Of a stretch of 64,000 nucleotides of DNA, positions 32,594 to 42,500 are shown piece after piece. Both the position numbers and the translations under genes were made by a program. Below the pieces are notes generated by a model. That model was not told where the DNA came from and did not search any database. It saw only the letters and a program-made list of their open reading frames with translations. Source of the stretch: a bacterium (GTDB taxonomy: Bacteria > Bdellovibrionota_C > UBA2361 > RFPC01); contig JAUIBK010000001.1 of the NCBI GenBank assembly GCA_030428205.1, positions 124,001 through 188,000 of the forward strand, in the 5' to 3' direction. The stretch's first letter is position 1; each line of letters opens with the position of its first letter.

Positions 32594-34126
32594 TTATAAC
32601 ACATTCCGTCTCGCCTTCTTAATTTTCTTCTTCGTCTTTTTCTTGTTCCTTGCTCGTTCTGATCTACTCGTCGCTGCAGCATACCTTCCAACAAATGTCA
32701 GCGCCTTCGTAATATTCTTCTGAGTCTTTGCTGAATACCCAAGTTCATCTTGAACCGATTGAATCCGCTCAAGAAGCTCTTGGAGTTCTGTCGTATCACT
32801 TGTTTCGGTGCGGCTGAGAGCTTTGGCAAGGTTGAGTGCCTGAGTGAGTTGTTCATATGCCTCCTCAAGAGTTGTTGGTGGAGTGGTTGAGACTTCTTGT
32901 TCTCCACCATTGTTGCCAGGAGATACTACGTTTGACTCAACATCAGTACCGTTTAAGAGAAATTTATATTGAGCCTCAGTGGTTGAGTAATAGTAAACAT
33001 ATCCGGGTTGAGCATCCTCTCGGATCGTCTCCCAGCTGTCAGATGACGATTGCCTCCCCATAATCGTATAGCTCACATCACTTGCTGAAATAGGGCATCC
33101 TCCAGAGTGCGAAAGGGAAGAAGTCAGTACAACATAACCTGTGTCATCATCGACAGAGCGTGCGAGTGAAAGAGTCGCTTCAGAAAGAGCGGGGTTCGCA
33201 TCAAACTGGATGACGTCATAAGAAAAGCTCCGAGTTTGAGCACCAATACCTACTTGAGAGATATTCACCGTGTAGATTACCTCTGTGTTGCTCGCTCCCT
33301 CGTCATCATCATCGATAGTCCACACGAGGGTGTTGTCACAGTACCCTTGAGCCTCGTCGAGTACCGTAACGTCTAATTCCTGATCCCCCTTTCTTACACT
33401 TACGGTAGTATTCGAAAAATCAGCATCAGGGTAAGAAAACGACCAGCGGTTAAAGATAATTGTATTTGGGACATACCCTTGAGGTGGCCACATCACGGCT
33501 GTGTCTGGGACAGAGTTATCGCGCTCGTCATCAAAGACCCAAAGAGAGTTGGCAGCGTATCCACTGTCAGGATCCACATCTCCTGTTCCCATCTGTGTTG
33601 TGGTCGGACACAAGATCCATCTGCGGTGACCAACAGGATAGTTATCTGAGCCGAGATCTTGAATGTAAGCTGTGATTGCACGTGCTCCAGTATATCCGAG
33701 TGTAAGATTTGATGAGCCCGCAGCTTCTGCACCCTCGTCTGTGTAATGGGTCCAAGAGTTTGGAGGAGTGTGTGAGAGCTGTTCGTTTGCACTCATCATC
33801 AGCGCTGCTTGTTGTGCTTTTTCGTTCCACTCTTCTTTGAAAGTAATTTCGGCAGGAATCCCGACCATTGCTCGGTAAAAATTAATGGCATCAAGCGTTG
33901 ATGCTTTAAAGGCATGAGTGGTGTCGCCGGCTGTTCCGGCAGAAATGTCTCCCTGCCAACCGGAATCTTCCACACGTGAAGCACAGTAGTAGTTCCGATA
34001 GAAATCTTGTACGGCAGTTCTGTCGGCTGTATCAACGGTAAGTCCCTGGGCTGAGGCATCACCAAGGGGAATGAAAGCTACAATGGCTGATAAAACGAAT
34101 ATGAGGATAGCTGGATTTTTTGCCAT
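32594..34126 (-). CDS. Secreted CAP/SCP-domain protein
   Basis: The 510-residue product has a signal peptide (ILIFVLSAIVAFIPLGDASA). A CAP-superfamily domain follows: TLDAINFYRAMVGIP, EWNEKAQQAALMMSANEQLSH and VGHRRWILCP, with the HT and Glu residues typical of the cavity. After this come beta-sandwich-like segments with paired Cys, a Thr/Pro linker and helices. The C-terminus is very basic (RNKKKTKKKIKKARRNVL), which could bind nucleic acid or polysaccharide. CAP proteins occur in secreted toxins and adhesion or lipid-binding factors. The actual function is unknown. The gene converges on the TPR gene. Confidence 0.75.
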   Translation of the reverse strand: MAKNPAILIFVLSAIVAFIPLGDASAQGLTVDTADRTAVQDFYRNYYCASRVEDSGWQGDISAGTAGDTTHAFKASTLDAINFYRAMVGIPAEITFKEEWNEKAQQAALMMSANEQLSHTPPNSWTHYTDEGAEAAGSSNLTLGYTGARAITAYIQDLGSDNYPVGHRRWILCPTTTQMGTGDVDPDSGYAANSLWVFDDERDNSVPDTAVMWPPQGYVPNTIIFNRWSFSYPDADFSNTTVSVRKGDQELDVTVLDEAQGYCDNTLVWTIDDDDEGASNTEVIYTVNISQVGIGAQTRSFSYDVIQFDANPALSEATLSLARSVDDDTGYVVLTSSLSHSGGCPISASDVSYTIMGRQSSSDSWETIREDAQPGYVYYYSTTEAQYKFLLNGTDVESNVVSPGNNGGEQEVSTTPPTTLEEAYEQLTQALNLAKALSRTETSDTTELQELLERIQSVQDELGYSAKTQKNITKALTFVGRYAAATSRSERARNKKKTKKKIKKARRNVL

Positions 34127-34883
34127 GTGCTGTAGTTCGGTGGATTTGAAGGGGTTTTGAAGGTTTGAGAGCTAAATCGTTTATGTGTTTTTAAGCACAC
34201 AACAGTATCATCTCTATGTCTTTAGAGAGGTTACCTCTGTTTGGAGTGATCTCTTAGGGGTCTCGCTCTGGAATGTTGGAAGCACATGTGGCAGCGACTT
34301 TGGCTACGGTTGTTGGCATGTTCTTATTTGTGAATAAGCTGCACGTGAGGGATCGTATTTCTCTCAAATTCTGTTTCACCGGTTTTCGATTGTTCCTTAA
34401 TAAAAAAGTGATACGAGCGTTTAAAGTTGGGTGGGAGCATAAACAACTAGATAAAATTTTTAAAACGTATCAACTTTCTATTTTCTTTTCAGCGAATCCA
34501 GCTTTATCCTGGAAAAAGTTATTCGTTTGAAATGACACGATTTACTCTTGCTGTCGTCATTGACTAGTTTTTCTATGCCCCTTACCATAGATAGTTCTTT
34601 CTCTTTCATATTGAGCGTATTGATCTTTCACTCTCCATAAGTTTTCGAGTCAGAAGATAACTTCTGTTTTGTTTCTCTAGAGATTCCGTACCTGTAGAGA
34701 AACAAGCAGCTGTGAGTGTGAAATGTTTCACGTTGTTTTTCTTGAGGTATTTGTGAAGGTGCTTTGGTTGAGGAGGCAGATGAATTGCTGGCCCATTCTT
34801 CTCTTAGAGGAATTCTTGTTTCTTTAAGAGAAGAATGGCCGTTGGCGTATCTTCTCTCCGATTCTCCCTAACCCCCTATCTCC
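34127..34883. other. AT-rich gene-free region of 757 bases
   Basis: No convincing gene is present. It holds an 11-bp inverted repeat TTGTTTCTCTA / TAGAGAAACAA (34669-34705), AGAAGATAACTTCT at 34652-34665 and the CCATT-type hairpin at 34793-34838. It borders the high-GC gene at its right end. Confidence 0.65.
34793..34838. repeat. CCATT-type hairpin, 14-bp arms
   Basis: CCATTCTTCTCTTA pairs perfectly with TAAGAGAAGAATGG across an 18-base spacer. It belongs by its ends to the CCATT...AATGG family. Confidence 0.7.
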
Positions 34884-35495
34884 ATGATCCATGGATTCAT
34901 GTCCGTCGATGAGGCGGACACCTACGAGGTCGCTCATACGTATCAAGGTCGACCGGCTGCCCTGAACTTGCCCGGTGGTTCGCTGCTTGGTGTTCCCGAT
35001 CTTCACCTCATCCAGCTCTCTACTGGTGAGCAGAAGGGACACATCGCCGAGTTCGCCATCGAGTTCGCCGGAATCAAGGTGGTCGTCACCCGTGATCCTG
35101 GGCTCAACGGGGTTCTTCTGTGCAGCCGGCTCGAGAAGCTGGGGCACGGGGAGCTTCGCCTGCACGGTGTTCACCCCCGGTACGATGACTCGTCGATGAG
35201 GGCGATCATCTTCATCGAGGACCCCGAGCTTCGGCTCGATCTCGAGCTCGACGGCATGCACTCGATGCCCGCCGACTCCCTGCGAGATCTCGAGCTGGAG
35301 CAGTACTGCATCCGGCCGGTGGTGATTCAACACCGGACCCAGGCCATCATCATCGGCAACCTGCTGAACACTCCGGTGTTCGGCACCATGGATCCGCGTA
35401 CGCAGGCCAACAAGCAGGTGTCCATCGCCCTGGGCGAAGGCTACGTGCCGCGCATCAAGGTCCTCGAGCGTATCAAGGTGCCGATGGCATTCTAG
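34884..35495 (+). CDS. High-GC orphan gene, likely foreign
   Basis: The 203-residue frame has strongly G/C-ending codons, quite unlike the neighbours, which end mostly in A or T. The plus strand is the coding one by this codon bias. The product is soluble and beta-rich by pattern (GHIAEFAIEFAGIKVVVTRD, ELRLDLELDGMHSMPADS) and ends with GEGYVPRIKVLERIKVP. I do not recognise a family. ATGs at 34884 and 34899 are both possible; neither has a clear ribosome site. A 10-bp-stem hairpin follows the stop. Composition suggests recent transfer from a GC-rich organism, or an unusual selection on codons. Confidence 0.65.
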   Translation: MIHGFMSVDEADTYEVAHTYQGRPAALNLPGGSLLGVPDLHLIQLSTGEQKGHIAEFAIEFAGIKVVVTRDPGLNGVLLCSRLEKLGHGELRLHGVHPRYDDSSMRAIIFIEDPELRLDLELDGMHSMPADSLRDLELEQYCIRPVVIQHRTQAIIIGNLLNTPVFGTMDPRTQANKQVSIALGEGYVPRIKVLERIKVPMAF

Positions 35496-35522
35496 TTACG
35501 ATCGTCGAGAGAGGCGGAACGG

Positions 35523-35552
35523 CCCGATCTGCTCCACTACGGGCAGGTCGGG
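35523..35552 (+). terminator. Hairpin after the high-GC gene
   Basis: CCCGATCTGC pairs with GCAGGTCGGG (one G-U) over a 10-base loop. There is no U-tract, so termination is uncertain. Confidence 0.4.
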
Positions 35553-35572
35553 TAAGGAGCTTCAACTAACAC

Positions 35573-38272
35573 TCACGCTGTTGTTTCACCATTGTTGGTA
35601 AGAAATGAAGCTTTCTCTTTCATCACCCGAAATTGAAAAGGCGATGTTCGAGTTAAAGCTTCGACTACTTCAAATGGTTTCAGTGATGCTCCGGTACTGA
35701 GCGTCTTAAGAGAAAAGTGCCCCTCGTTTTTCTCGAGGGAGGCTGAAGAAACAAAGTCAGCGAGGGGGAGAGTTTTTGCCTTTCCCTTTCTCACTCGCTC
35801 GATATTACGGCCTGTCCATCCATGAAAGTGTTCTGTAGGAATTTCAGTGAGAGTATCGCTACGGAATGAGTAGTCTTGAGCGGTGATACTTGACTGAATA
35901 GATTTCTCACGTGCGCTAATTTCAACGGCTCCACGAGCTTGAAGGCCTTCAGGGAATTCCTTGTTTAGCCTGAGACAGAATTCATCGAGTGGTAATCGCT
36001 CAAAGAGCGGAATATCTACATATTCACACTCGCTCTCTACGCCAAGTTGTAGAGGAGGGCCAAAAGCGAACTTTGGCTGAGGGTGAAAACCTCTGGTAAA
36101 TACAATCGGAAGTCCCGCTCGTCGAGTCGTACGAAAGAAGATGCGCATCAGTTCTAAGTGTGCCGTAAAGCGCATGGGGCCAAACTTTGCGTACCGTAAC
36201 CGAATACGTTGGAGGATCGGTTGATCGGGACGGCGTAAGGTATTTCGCTTCGTATCAACTTCCGTCTTGAGATATTCTTTCAGCGAGTAAGTGCCAGCTG
36301 GCTCATGCTCTGCTTGGTGCGCTTTGTGTCGCTCTCCTGGTGTTTGCGTGCAGAGTTCTTCGGGCATGAGGAGTGAGTCGCCACGGCCCTCAATAATCTC
36401 TTCCCAAGAGGGATCGATGATCTTAAGTCGTGACTGAGAACGCTTTCTATCAAAGAGAACGTTTCGTACGGAATCGTAGTTGCACGACCCGCATGTTGAG
36501 CATGTTTGTGTTAAGCAATCTGGTGTTGTGCGTGAGGCGCTTGCTCTGTCCCACTCTTTAAGAAACCAGCGCTTAGGGATATCACATGAGATGTGGTCCC
36601 ATGAAAGGGGAGCTTTTGTATCTCTTTCTTCTAGGTACGGCTGGGGATCGATATCACAAGCTTCAAATGCTCTCATCCAGTGCTCGTATTGCAGCTTCTC
36701 ACTCCAGCCATCAAGGCGTGCTCCTCGTTTGTACGCTTCAAGGATAACTCGTCCGAGTTTTCTGTCTCCTCTGGCAAAAACACCTTCAAGAAAACTTGAG
36801 TAGGCGTCGTGGTAACGAAAGTTAATCCGTTTTTTCTTTAGTTCAAAAGCGATGTGTTTTTGTTTGCGTGTTGTCTCTTCAATAGACATCTGTGGTGCCC
36901 ATTGAAAAGGAGTGTGCGGTTTAGGAATGTGTGTTGAGACACTAATGGTGACTTGGTTTCTTGGACCAGCAACATCTTTTACGCGGTAGGCAATATCAAT
37001 GATACCCTGTACGTCTTCATCCGTTTCTGTGGGAAGGCCAATCATGAAGTAGAGTTTGACGCTCGACCAACCAAGACGAAAAACGTTTTTTATCGTTTCG
37101 ATAATCTGCTCGTCGGTTACCCCTTTGTTAATTACATCACGCAGGCGTTGTGTGCCTGCTTCAGGTGCCATCGTAAACCCGGAGCGTCGAACGGGTTGTA
37201 CCTCTGAAAGGAGCTCAGGCGTCAACGCATCAACTCGGGTTGAGGGAAAAGAGATAGCCAGAGTGTCGTTTTGTGCATAGTCCTCTTTTAGAACACGCAG
37301 GAGCGGCAAGATACTACAGTAATCGGCGGTGCTCAGTGATAAGAGCGAAAGCTCTTCATATCCAGAGTTCTTGAGGGACTCAGCGATAATATCTTTGAGT
37401 TCTTCGGGGCTTCGCTCCCTCTGTGGGCGGTAGAGATATCCTGCTTGGCAAAAGCGACACCCCCTGACACATCCTCGCATGACCTCAACGCTGAGCCTGT
37501 CGTGCACTGCTTCAATATTTGGAATAAGAGGGTTCGTTGGAAAGGGAGCATTTTCAAGTGTTGCAATCACACGCCTATCAACAGAAGTGTAATCCTCAAA
37601 CTGTGGAGTGTATCCAGAAAAATGTTGGTTATCGTTGTAGTGCGGCTCAAAAAAACGAGGGACGTAAACACCTTGTATTCGAGAAAGTTCTTTGAGCTGT
37701 TCCTCACGCGTCATGCTGCTCTCTTTAAGAGCGGCGAACTTCTCAAGAAACTCTGGGACGAGCTCTTCACCATCTCCAATCAGGAAAGCGTCAAAGAAGT
37801 CAGCAAACGGTTCGGGGTGATACGCAACGGGACCACCGCCAATGACAAGAGGATCGTTCTCTGTGCGTTCTGAAGCTAGAAGCGAAATGCCCCCTAGGTC
37901 AAGCATGAGTAAGATGCCCGACATACACAGTTCGTACTGCAGGCTAAAACCAACGACGTCAAAAGCAGAAAGGGGGCGGTGAGATTCCAAAGAGCACAGC
38001 GGCGCGTTCTTTGAGCGTAAGAGCTCCTCCATGTCTGGTAAGGGGACGTATGCTCGCTCAGCCCAAACCTTTTCGCTTTTATTGAGGAGGTCGTAAAGAA
38101 TTTGGTAGCCGGTGTGTGACATGCCGACTTCATATGTGTCGGGAAATGCGAGGCAGAGATGAGTATCAATCTTGGTGTCATCTTTGAGCACAGAACCAGG
38201 CTCTCCGCCGAGATATTGGGCAGGTTTGTTAATAGAAAGGAGTTCGTGCTCTTGGAGGCCGGGGTACTTCAT
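35573..38272 (-). CDS. B12-binding/radical SAM protein fused to DUF2344 (TIGR03960-type)
   Basis: The 899-residue product is of the large radical SAM family often found fused with DUF2344. The N-terminal part (KPAQYLGGEPGSV, then DVVGFSLQYELC) resembles a cobalamin-binding-like domain. The [4Fe-4S] motif is in VMRGCVRGCRFCQAGYLYRP. A second Cys group TCSTCGSCNY lies near residue 600 and may hold another metal or cluster. The DUF2344 part starts around RIRLRYAKFGPMRFTAHLEL and contains GLPIVFTRGFHPQPKFAFGP. Substrate is not established for this family; a role in tRNA or cofactor modification is often suggested. The gene is monocistronic. Confidence 0.9.
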   Translation of the reverse strand: MKYPGLQEHELLSINKPAQYLGGEPGSVLKDDTKIDTHLCLAFPDTYEVGMSHTGYQILYDLLNKSEKVWAERAYVPLPDMEELLRSKNAPLCSLESHRPLSAFDVVGFSLQYELCMSGILLMLDLGGISLLASERTENDPLVIGGGPVAYHPEPFADFFDAFLIGDGEELVPEFLEKFAALKESSMTREEQLKELSRIQGVYVPRFFEPHYNDNQHFSGYTPQFEDYTSVDRRVIATLENAPFPTNPLIPNIEAVHDRLSVEVMRGCVRGCRFCQAGYLYRPQRERSPEELKDIIAESLKNSGYEELSLLSLSTADYCSILPLLRVLKEDYAQNDTLAISFPSTRVDALTPELLSEVQPVRRSGFTMAPEAGTQRLRDVINKGVTDEQIIETIKNVFRLGWSSVKLYFMIGLPTETDEDVQGIIDIAYRVKDVAGPRNQVTISVSTHIPKPHTPFQWAPQMSIEETTRKQKHIAFELKKKRINFRYHDAYSSFLEGVFARGDRKLGRVILEAYKRGARLDGWSEKLQYEHWMRAFEACDIDPQPYLEERDTKAPLSWDHISCDIPKRWFLKEWDRASASRTTPDCLTQTCSTCGSCNYDSVRNVLFDRKRSQSRLKIIDPSWEEIIEGRGDSLLMPEELCTQTPGERHKAHQAEHEPAGTYSLKEYLKTEVDTKRNTLRRPDQPILQRIRLRYAKFGPMRFTAHLELMRIFFRTTRRAGLPIVFTRGFHPQPKFAFGPPLQLGVESECEYVDIPLFERLPLDEFCLRLNKEFPEGLQARGAVEISAREKSIQSSITAQDYSFRSDTLTEIPTEHFHGWTGRNIERVRKGKAKTLPLADFVSSASLEKNEGHFSLKTLSTGASLKPFEVVEALTRTSPFQFRVMKEKASFLTNNGETTA

Positions 38273-38658
38273 TTGGCCTAGGGTAAAGGAATGCCCTACT
38301 CAAGTATAGCGCCTGCTGCTAAAAACTGCCCTTCAATGCCTGAGACAAGAGCAGCACCTCTTTTTCCCCCTACTTCTCAGTCCATTTTCTCATGTTTCAG
38401 CCCTAGTCCCACTTCATTTTCTTGACCCTGGTCCCAACCCAGTGTGCAGGCCAGACCTCGCATACAACTTTGCGCAAAATATGGTATGCCAGCAAAATAG
38501 TTGCCGGACTCGAAAGGCTCCTTCGTATGGTGGGAAGAGAGCGTCTCAGAGGGTTCCCAGCCCCGCCCCAAACGCAAGAAACTTATGGCATAGTCTTTGC
38601 TTATATTTTGTAAAGGTTTTACATAACTGGAATAACACGTTTTTTGAAAAGGTTTAGA
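38273..38658. other. Gene-free region with one-armed hexamer tract
   Basis: At about 38378-38440 the minus strand has an imperfect direct duplication, TGGGACCAGGGTCAAGAAAA and TGGGACTAGGGCTGAAACAT, each followed by GA-rich sequence ending AATGRA. It looks like half of a hexamer-type hairpin. No gene seen. Confidence 0.5.
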
Positions 38659-39141
38659 ATGAATTATTCATCCATCATCTCAAGCCTCCTCTTTCTGTTC
38701 TTTGTCATTTCGACGCCAGCATGGGCACACTCCAACCAAGATGGAGGTCGTCCAGACAAGTTACAACGGACCCAATTGAGGGTTGCCTCAGGAAAGATTG
38801 AGAGGAAATCGCCCTCACCGGCTCAACCAATACAGGGGGGCCACACCTGGGCAGGTCTCTTTGACGCCCTTGTTGCTTTCCCTGGATATATTGTCCCCGC
38901 AGGCGATGTCACCCTTCAGGAGTTTCTTGAAGAGCATAATCCAACAGTCGAAGATTTTTGCATGTCTCCTATCGCGACTTCTTGGGCTTGGGATGCGTGT
39001 GTCGACTCTACTGGGTGTGGTGGTGATGGGCCTCCTCCGGAGGGAAGCTGTGAGCAGATTCTCTCTGACACCTGCTTTTACCCTTCGGTTGATTATGTCG
39101 ACTACTATTTTTCAACCTGTGTAACATACTTAAGCTCGTAA
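38659..39141 (+). CDS. Small secreted Cys-containing protein
   Basis: From the ATG at 38659 the product is 160 residues, with a signal peptide (NYSSIISSLLFLFFVISTPAWA). The mature part has five or more Cys in its second half (FCMSP, DACVDSTGCGG, GSCEQILSDTCFY, STCVTY), fit for disulfides outside the cytoplasm. A Gly/Pro spacer (GGDGPPPEGS) lies between them. No known family recognised. AAAGG precedes the ATG. A TTG five codons earlier is also in frame. It stands alone between hairpin-bearing gaps. Confidence 0.6.
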   Translation: MNYSSIISSLLFLFFVISTPAWAHSNQDGGRPDKLQRTQLRVASGKIERKSPSPAQPIQGGHTWAGLFDALVAFPGYIVPAGDVTLQEFLEEHNPTVEDFCMSPIATSWAWDACVDSTGCGGDGPPPEGSCEQILSDTCFYPSVDYVDYYFSTCVTYLSS

Positions 39142-39509
39142 CTAACATCCGTGTGCCCCTCTGCTCCCAAAGGAGTGGGCTACCCCCACGACCATTAAGT
39201 TAAGTTCTATCCCCACCTGCTCTTTGACCTCGATTCTATTTTTCAAGAGCTCGAAGTCGAGGTCAAAGAGTAAGGAGTGAGGCAGGTCATCGTAACTTCA
39301 TGGCCGCGGGACCGCCTCTTTCTCGAGATGGTGTTTTATTTTTCGCTCTCTTTCCTGTATGCTTCAAGCACCTGGAGCCCATATCCGCTAGCTAACTTTA
39401 ATCTGCTTGAAGTAAGATCGGTAACTCGGTAGTATGGCCTTCTTATAGGTGCCAATGGTGTATTTCAACTCGACCTTGGCTTAGAATTTCGAAGGAATGT
39501 CAGCTAGAT
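39142..39509. other. Gene-free region before smc
   Basis: It contains the hexamer hairpin at 39215-39287 and the leader of smc. No gene, RNA or clear promoter recognised. Confidence 0.55.
39215..39287. repeat. Hexamer-built inverted repeat
   Basis: CTCTTTGACCTCGA (39220-39233) pairs perfectly with TCGAGGTCAAAGAG (39257-39270), and ACCTGC/GCAGGT can extend the outside. The arm reads CTGCTC TTTGAC CTCGAT, as in the other members. Confidence 0.75.
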
Positions 39510-42500
39510 ATGCGAGTCTCCCGTCTTGAAATCTTCGGTTTTAAATCTTTCATGGATCGTCTTGTTTTGCCTCTTGATGGAGGGGTTACAGGCATTGTCG
39601 GTCCAAATGGCTGTGGAAAGTCTAATATCGTAGACGCCTTACGTTGGGTGCTCGGCGAGACGAAGGCAAAAAACCTCCGTGGAGGACACCTCGAAGATGT
39701 CATCTTTAATGGTACCGACAAGCTCCGACCGCTAGGGCTCGCCGAGGTAACTCTTTCACTGCGTGCTTCTGGTGACAATTTCTTCTCTGATCTTGTTTCT
39801 CCAGACCTTGAAGCAGAGATGCTCGTACAAGAAGTCGCGGCTGAGGCTGAAGAGGGCGCGCTTGAGAATGAAGAAGAAGGGGGCTCTCAAGAATCAGAAT
39901 CTGAGGGTGAAGATAATAGCAAGCCTCACCTTACCGTTATCGATGGCCGTAAGAATAAGGTTGAATCTGAAGGTTCGCAAGATAATGAGGATCTTCTTGG
40001 GGACGTTGAGGAAGCAAAGGCGGATCTTCAGGCGTCAGGTGAAGAACAGAGTGCTCAACAAGAGAACGAAGAGGGGGTTTCTCCCCAAGTTTCTGCCACG
40101 CTTCTTTCCCGTTTTTCTTGGCTTCGCTCAGCAAGTGAAGTTCAGGTTACTCGCAGGCTCTATAGAAGCGGTGAGTCGGAGTTTTTTATTAACCGTGTGC
40201 CGTGTCGCCTCAAGGACTTAAAGGAGTTCTTTCGCGCTGTCGGTGTCAGTGCGCGTGCTTATACGATCGTTGCTCAAGGAGAGGTCGCCCGAATTGTTAC
40301 CTCGAAGCCGGTTGAGAGAAGGCTTATCTTGGAAGAAGCTGCTGGGGTGCTTGGTTTTCGTGACAAGATCCGTTCCGCAGAGCGACGACTGAAGGAAACA
40401 GAGATTAACATTTCTCGAATCGAAGATATCCACAAAGAGGTAACTCGACAGGTTAATTCACTACGGCGACAAGCCTCAAAAGCAAAAAACAGAGAGCGCC
40501 TCAAAGAAGAGATTCGTGAGCATGAGCTGACGCTCTTTCGTGAGGATCTCCGTCGTTTTCGCGAATCTTCTCAGTCGGTAAAAGGAGCTCTAGCGGAAGC
40601 AAAAGAAGAAGAGAGCTCTATTGAGACGAAGCTTGCAGAGGTGCAGACTCTCGAGGAGTCTGCCCGAAGTGAACTCATGAGTGTTGACGTAGAAGGAGAC
40701 GACCTTCGTTCTCGCGTAGATGGCCTCAAAGAGGAGATCAATAACCGCGCGCGCCAACGAACAGAGCGTTCTGCGCGAATCAGTGAGTTGCGAGCCTTTC
40801 AGGCTTCTCGAGAAACAGAATTAAAACGCCTTGCTGAGCGTCGGGCCACGATTGATGAGCGGTGTGCTGAGTCCGCTTCTCAGATTGAGTCGCTTGAGAA
40901 GCGGGAGGAAGAGATTGCTGTAAGTATTCAGGAGCTTGATCTCGAACAGGGGCAAGAGCACCTCGCTGAGCTTTCCCGCAAGCTTGATGAACTTCGACAA
41001 CTCTACCGCGAGAAAGACTCAGAGTTGCGAAAGCTCCGAGAAACTCTCTCAAGAAATCACGGGGAGCTTGAAGCTATTGAAAAACAGTTAGTGGCTGCCT
41101 CTCCTATTAGCAGGCTGAAGGAAAGCATGGGGCGTGAAGTTGGTCGCATGCTTGAGCAAGTTAGCCCAGATGCAAAGCTTCTTGTTGAAGGGTTGCGAAT
41201 TCCAAGTGAGCACGTAACTGCTGTGCAAGCTGTAGTAGCTGAAAAGGCCGGTTTTCTGGTCGCTGATAACCCATTTCAACTTGCGCGGGTGTTTGAACAA
41301 GAGGTCCTCTCAAAGAGCACCAACTCTGACATTCCTGGTCTTGGAGTGCTTCAAGCTGGTTCTTCTGTTGATGTCGATATGGATGAGGCCCGTAGGGTTC
41401 CGTTTACATCGCTGCTGGAGGTGCTTGATGTGGAGGAGCGTTGTCAGCAGGCCGCGTGTACTCTTTTACGTCATGTTTATTTAGCGCCAACACTCTCTGA
41501 GGCTATTTCGTACTTTGAAAATGGCTCCCATGTTTCAGGAGCAACTCTCGTAACTCCTGAGGGCGATCTCGTTACCGAACACAGCTTTTTGAGTTTACGT
41601 CACAAAGGTGGAGTGCTTCAACTCAAGAGTCGTATCGATGAGCTTCAGCAGATTGTTGCTGGACTCGAAGAGGATCAGGCTGGTCGTGTCTTTGAGCGTG
41701 ATGAGCTGCAAAAGTCTATTGACTCAATAGAAGAAGAGCACGCTCGAGTACTTCGAGATATTCAAGAGAAGCAACGCCAAGAACGAGAGCTGACCCAAGA
41801 GCAAGGAAAAGTACGAGGACACCTTCAAGCAGAACGCCGCGTAGCCGAACAAGCAAAGCAAGATATTGAGCGTATTGGTCGCCAAGAGGGAGAAACAAAA
41901 CTACGGCTTGAGGAGTACATCACCGAGCAGCGCCAAGTTGAAGAAGAGTTAGCTGCCCTTGTTCCCGAAGAGGAAGCTAAGCTTCATGCGCAACTGCGTG
42001 AGCTTAATGAAACATACCTTAAGCTCGATGAGCGTCGCAGAGAGCGTCGTGAGCAGTTAGGAAAGGTTGCTCAAGAGGTCGAAGGTATTCGACGAGCACT
42101 TGATAAGCAGCGCAGTAAGCTCTCTGAGCTTCAACTCTCTGGGCAAAAGGCTGAGCTTGAAGAGGCGCACTTACGTGAACGGGTAGAGCGTGATTATGGA
42201 GAAGGTGGCCTGCACCACGTTTTTGAAACTGAGCTCACCCAAGAGCCTCTTTCTGATGAAGACCGGCGTGAGCGGGGAGCTGCTGTCGTTCGTCTGAAAA
42301 CTCGAATTCAGCGGGAAGGAGAGGTTGATCCAACTTCGATTGAGCGTTTTGAAGAGGAGAGCGTACGCCTCGAGGAGCTCGACAAACAGAAAAAAGATCT
42401 CTCCTCTGCAGCAACCACGCTTCGAAAAACTATTGAGCGTCTCCGAGAAACATCTATTGAGCGTTTCTTGGCTATCTTTAACCAAGTCAAAGAGAACTTC

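Noticed and set aside
34273..34530. 85-codon open frame in the AT-rich gap
   Set aside because: No ribosome site, no recognisable domain and composition like the non-coding surroundings.
34824..35333. 169-residue open frame on the minus strand opposite the high-GC gene
   Set aside because: GC-rich DNA has few stops on either strand. Codon bias supports the plus-strand frame, and the minus-strand product looks random.
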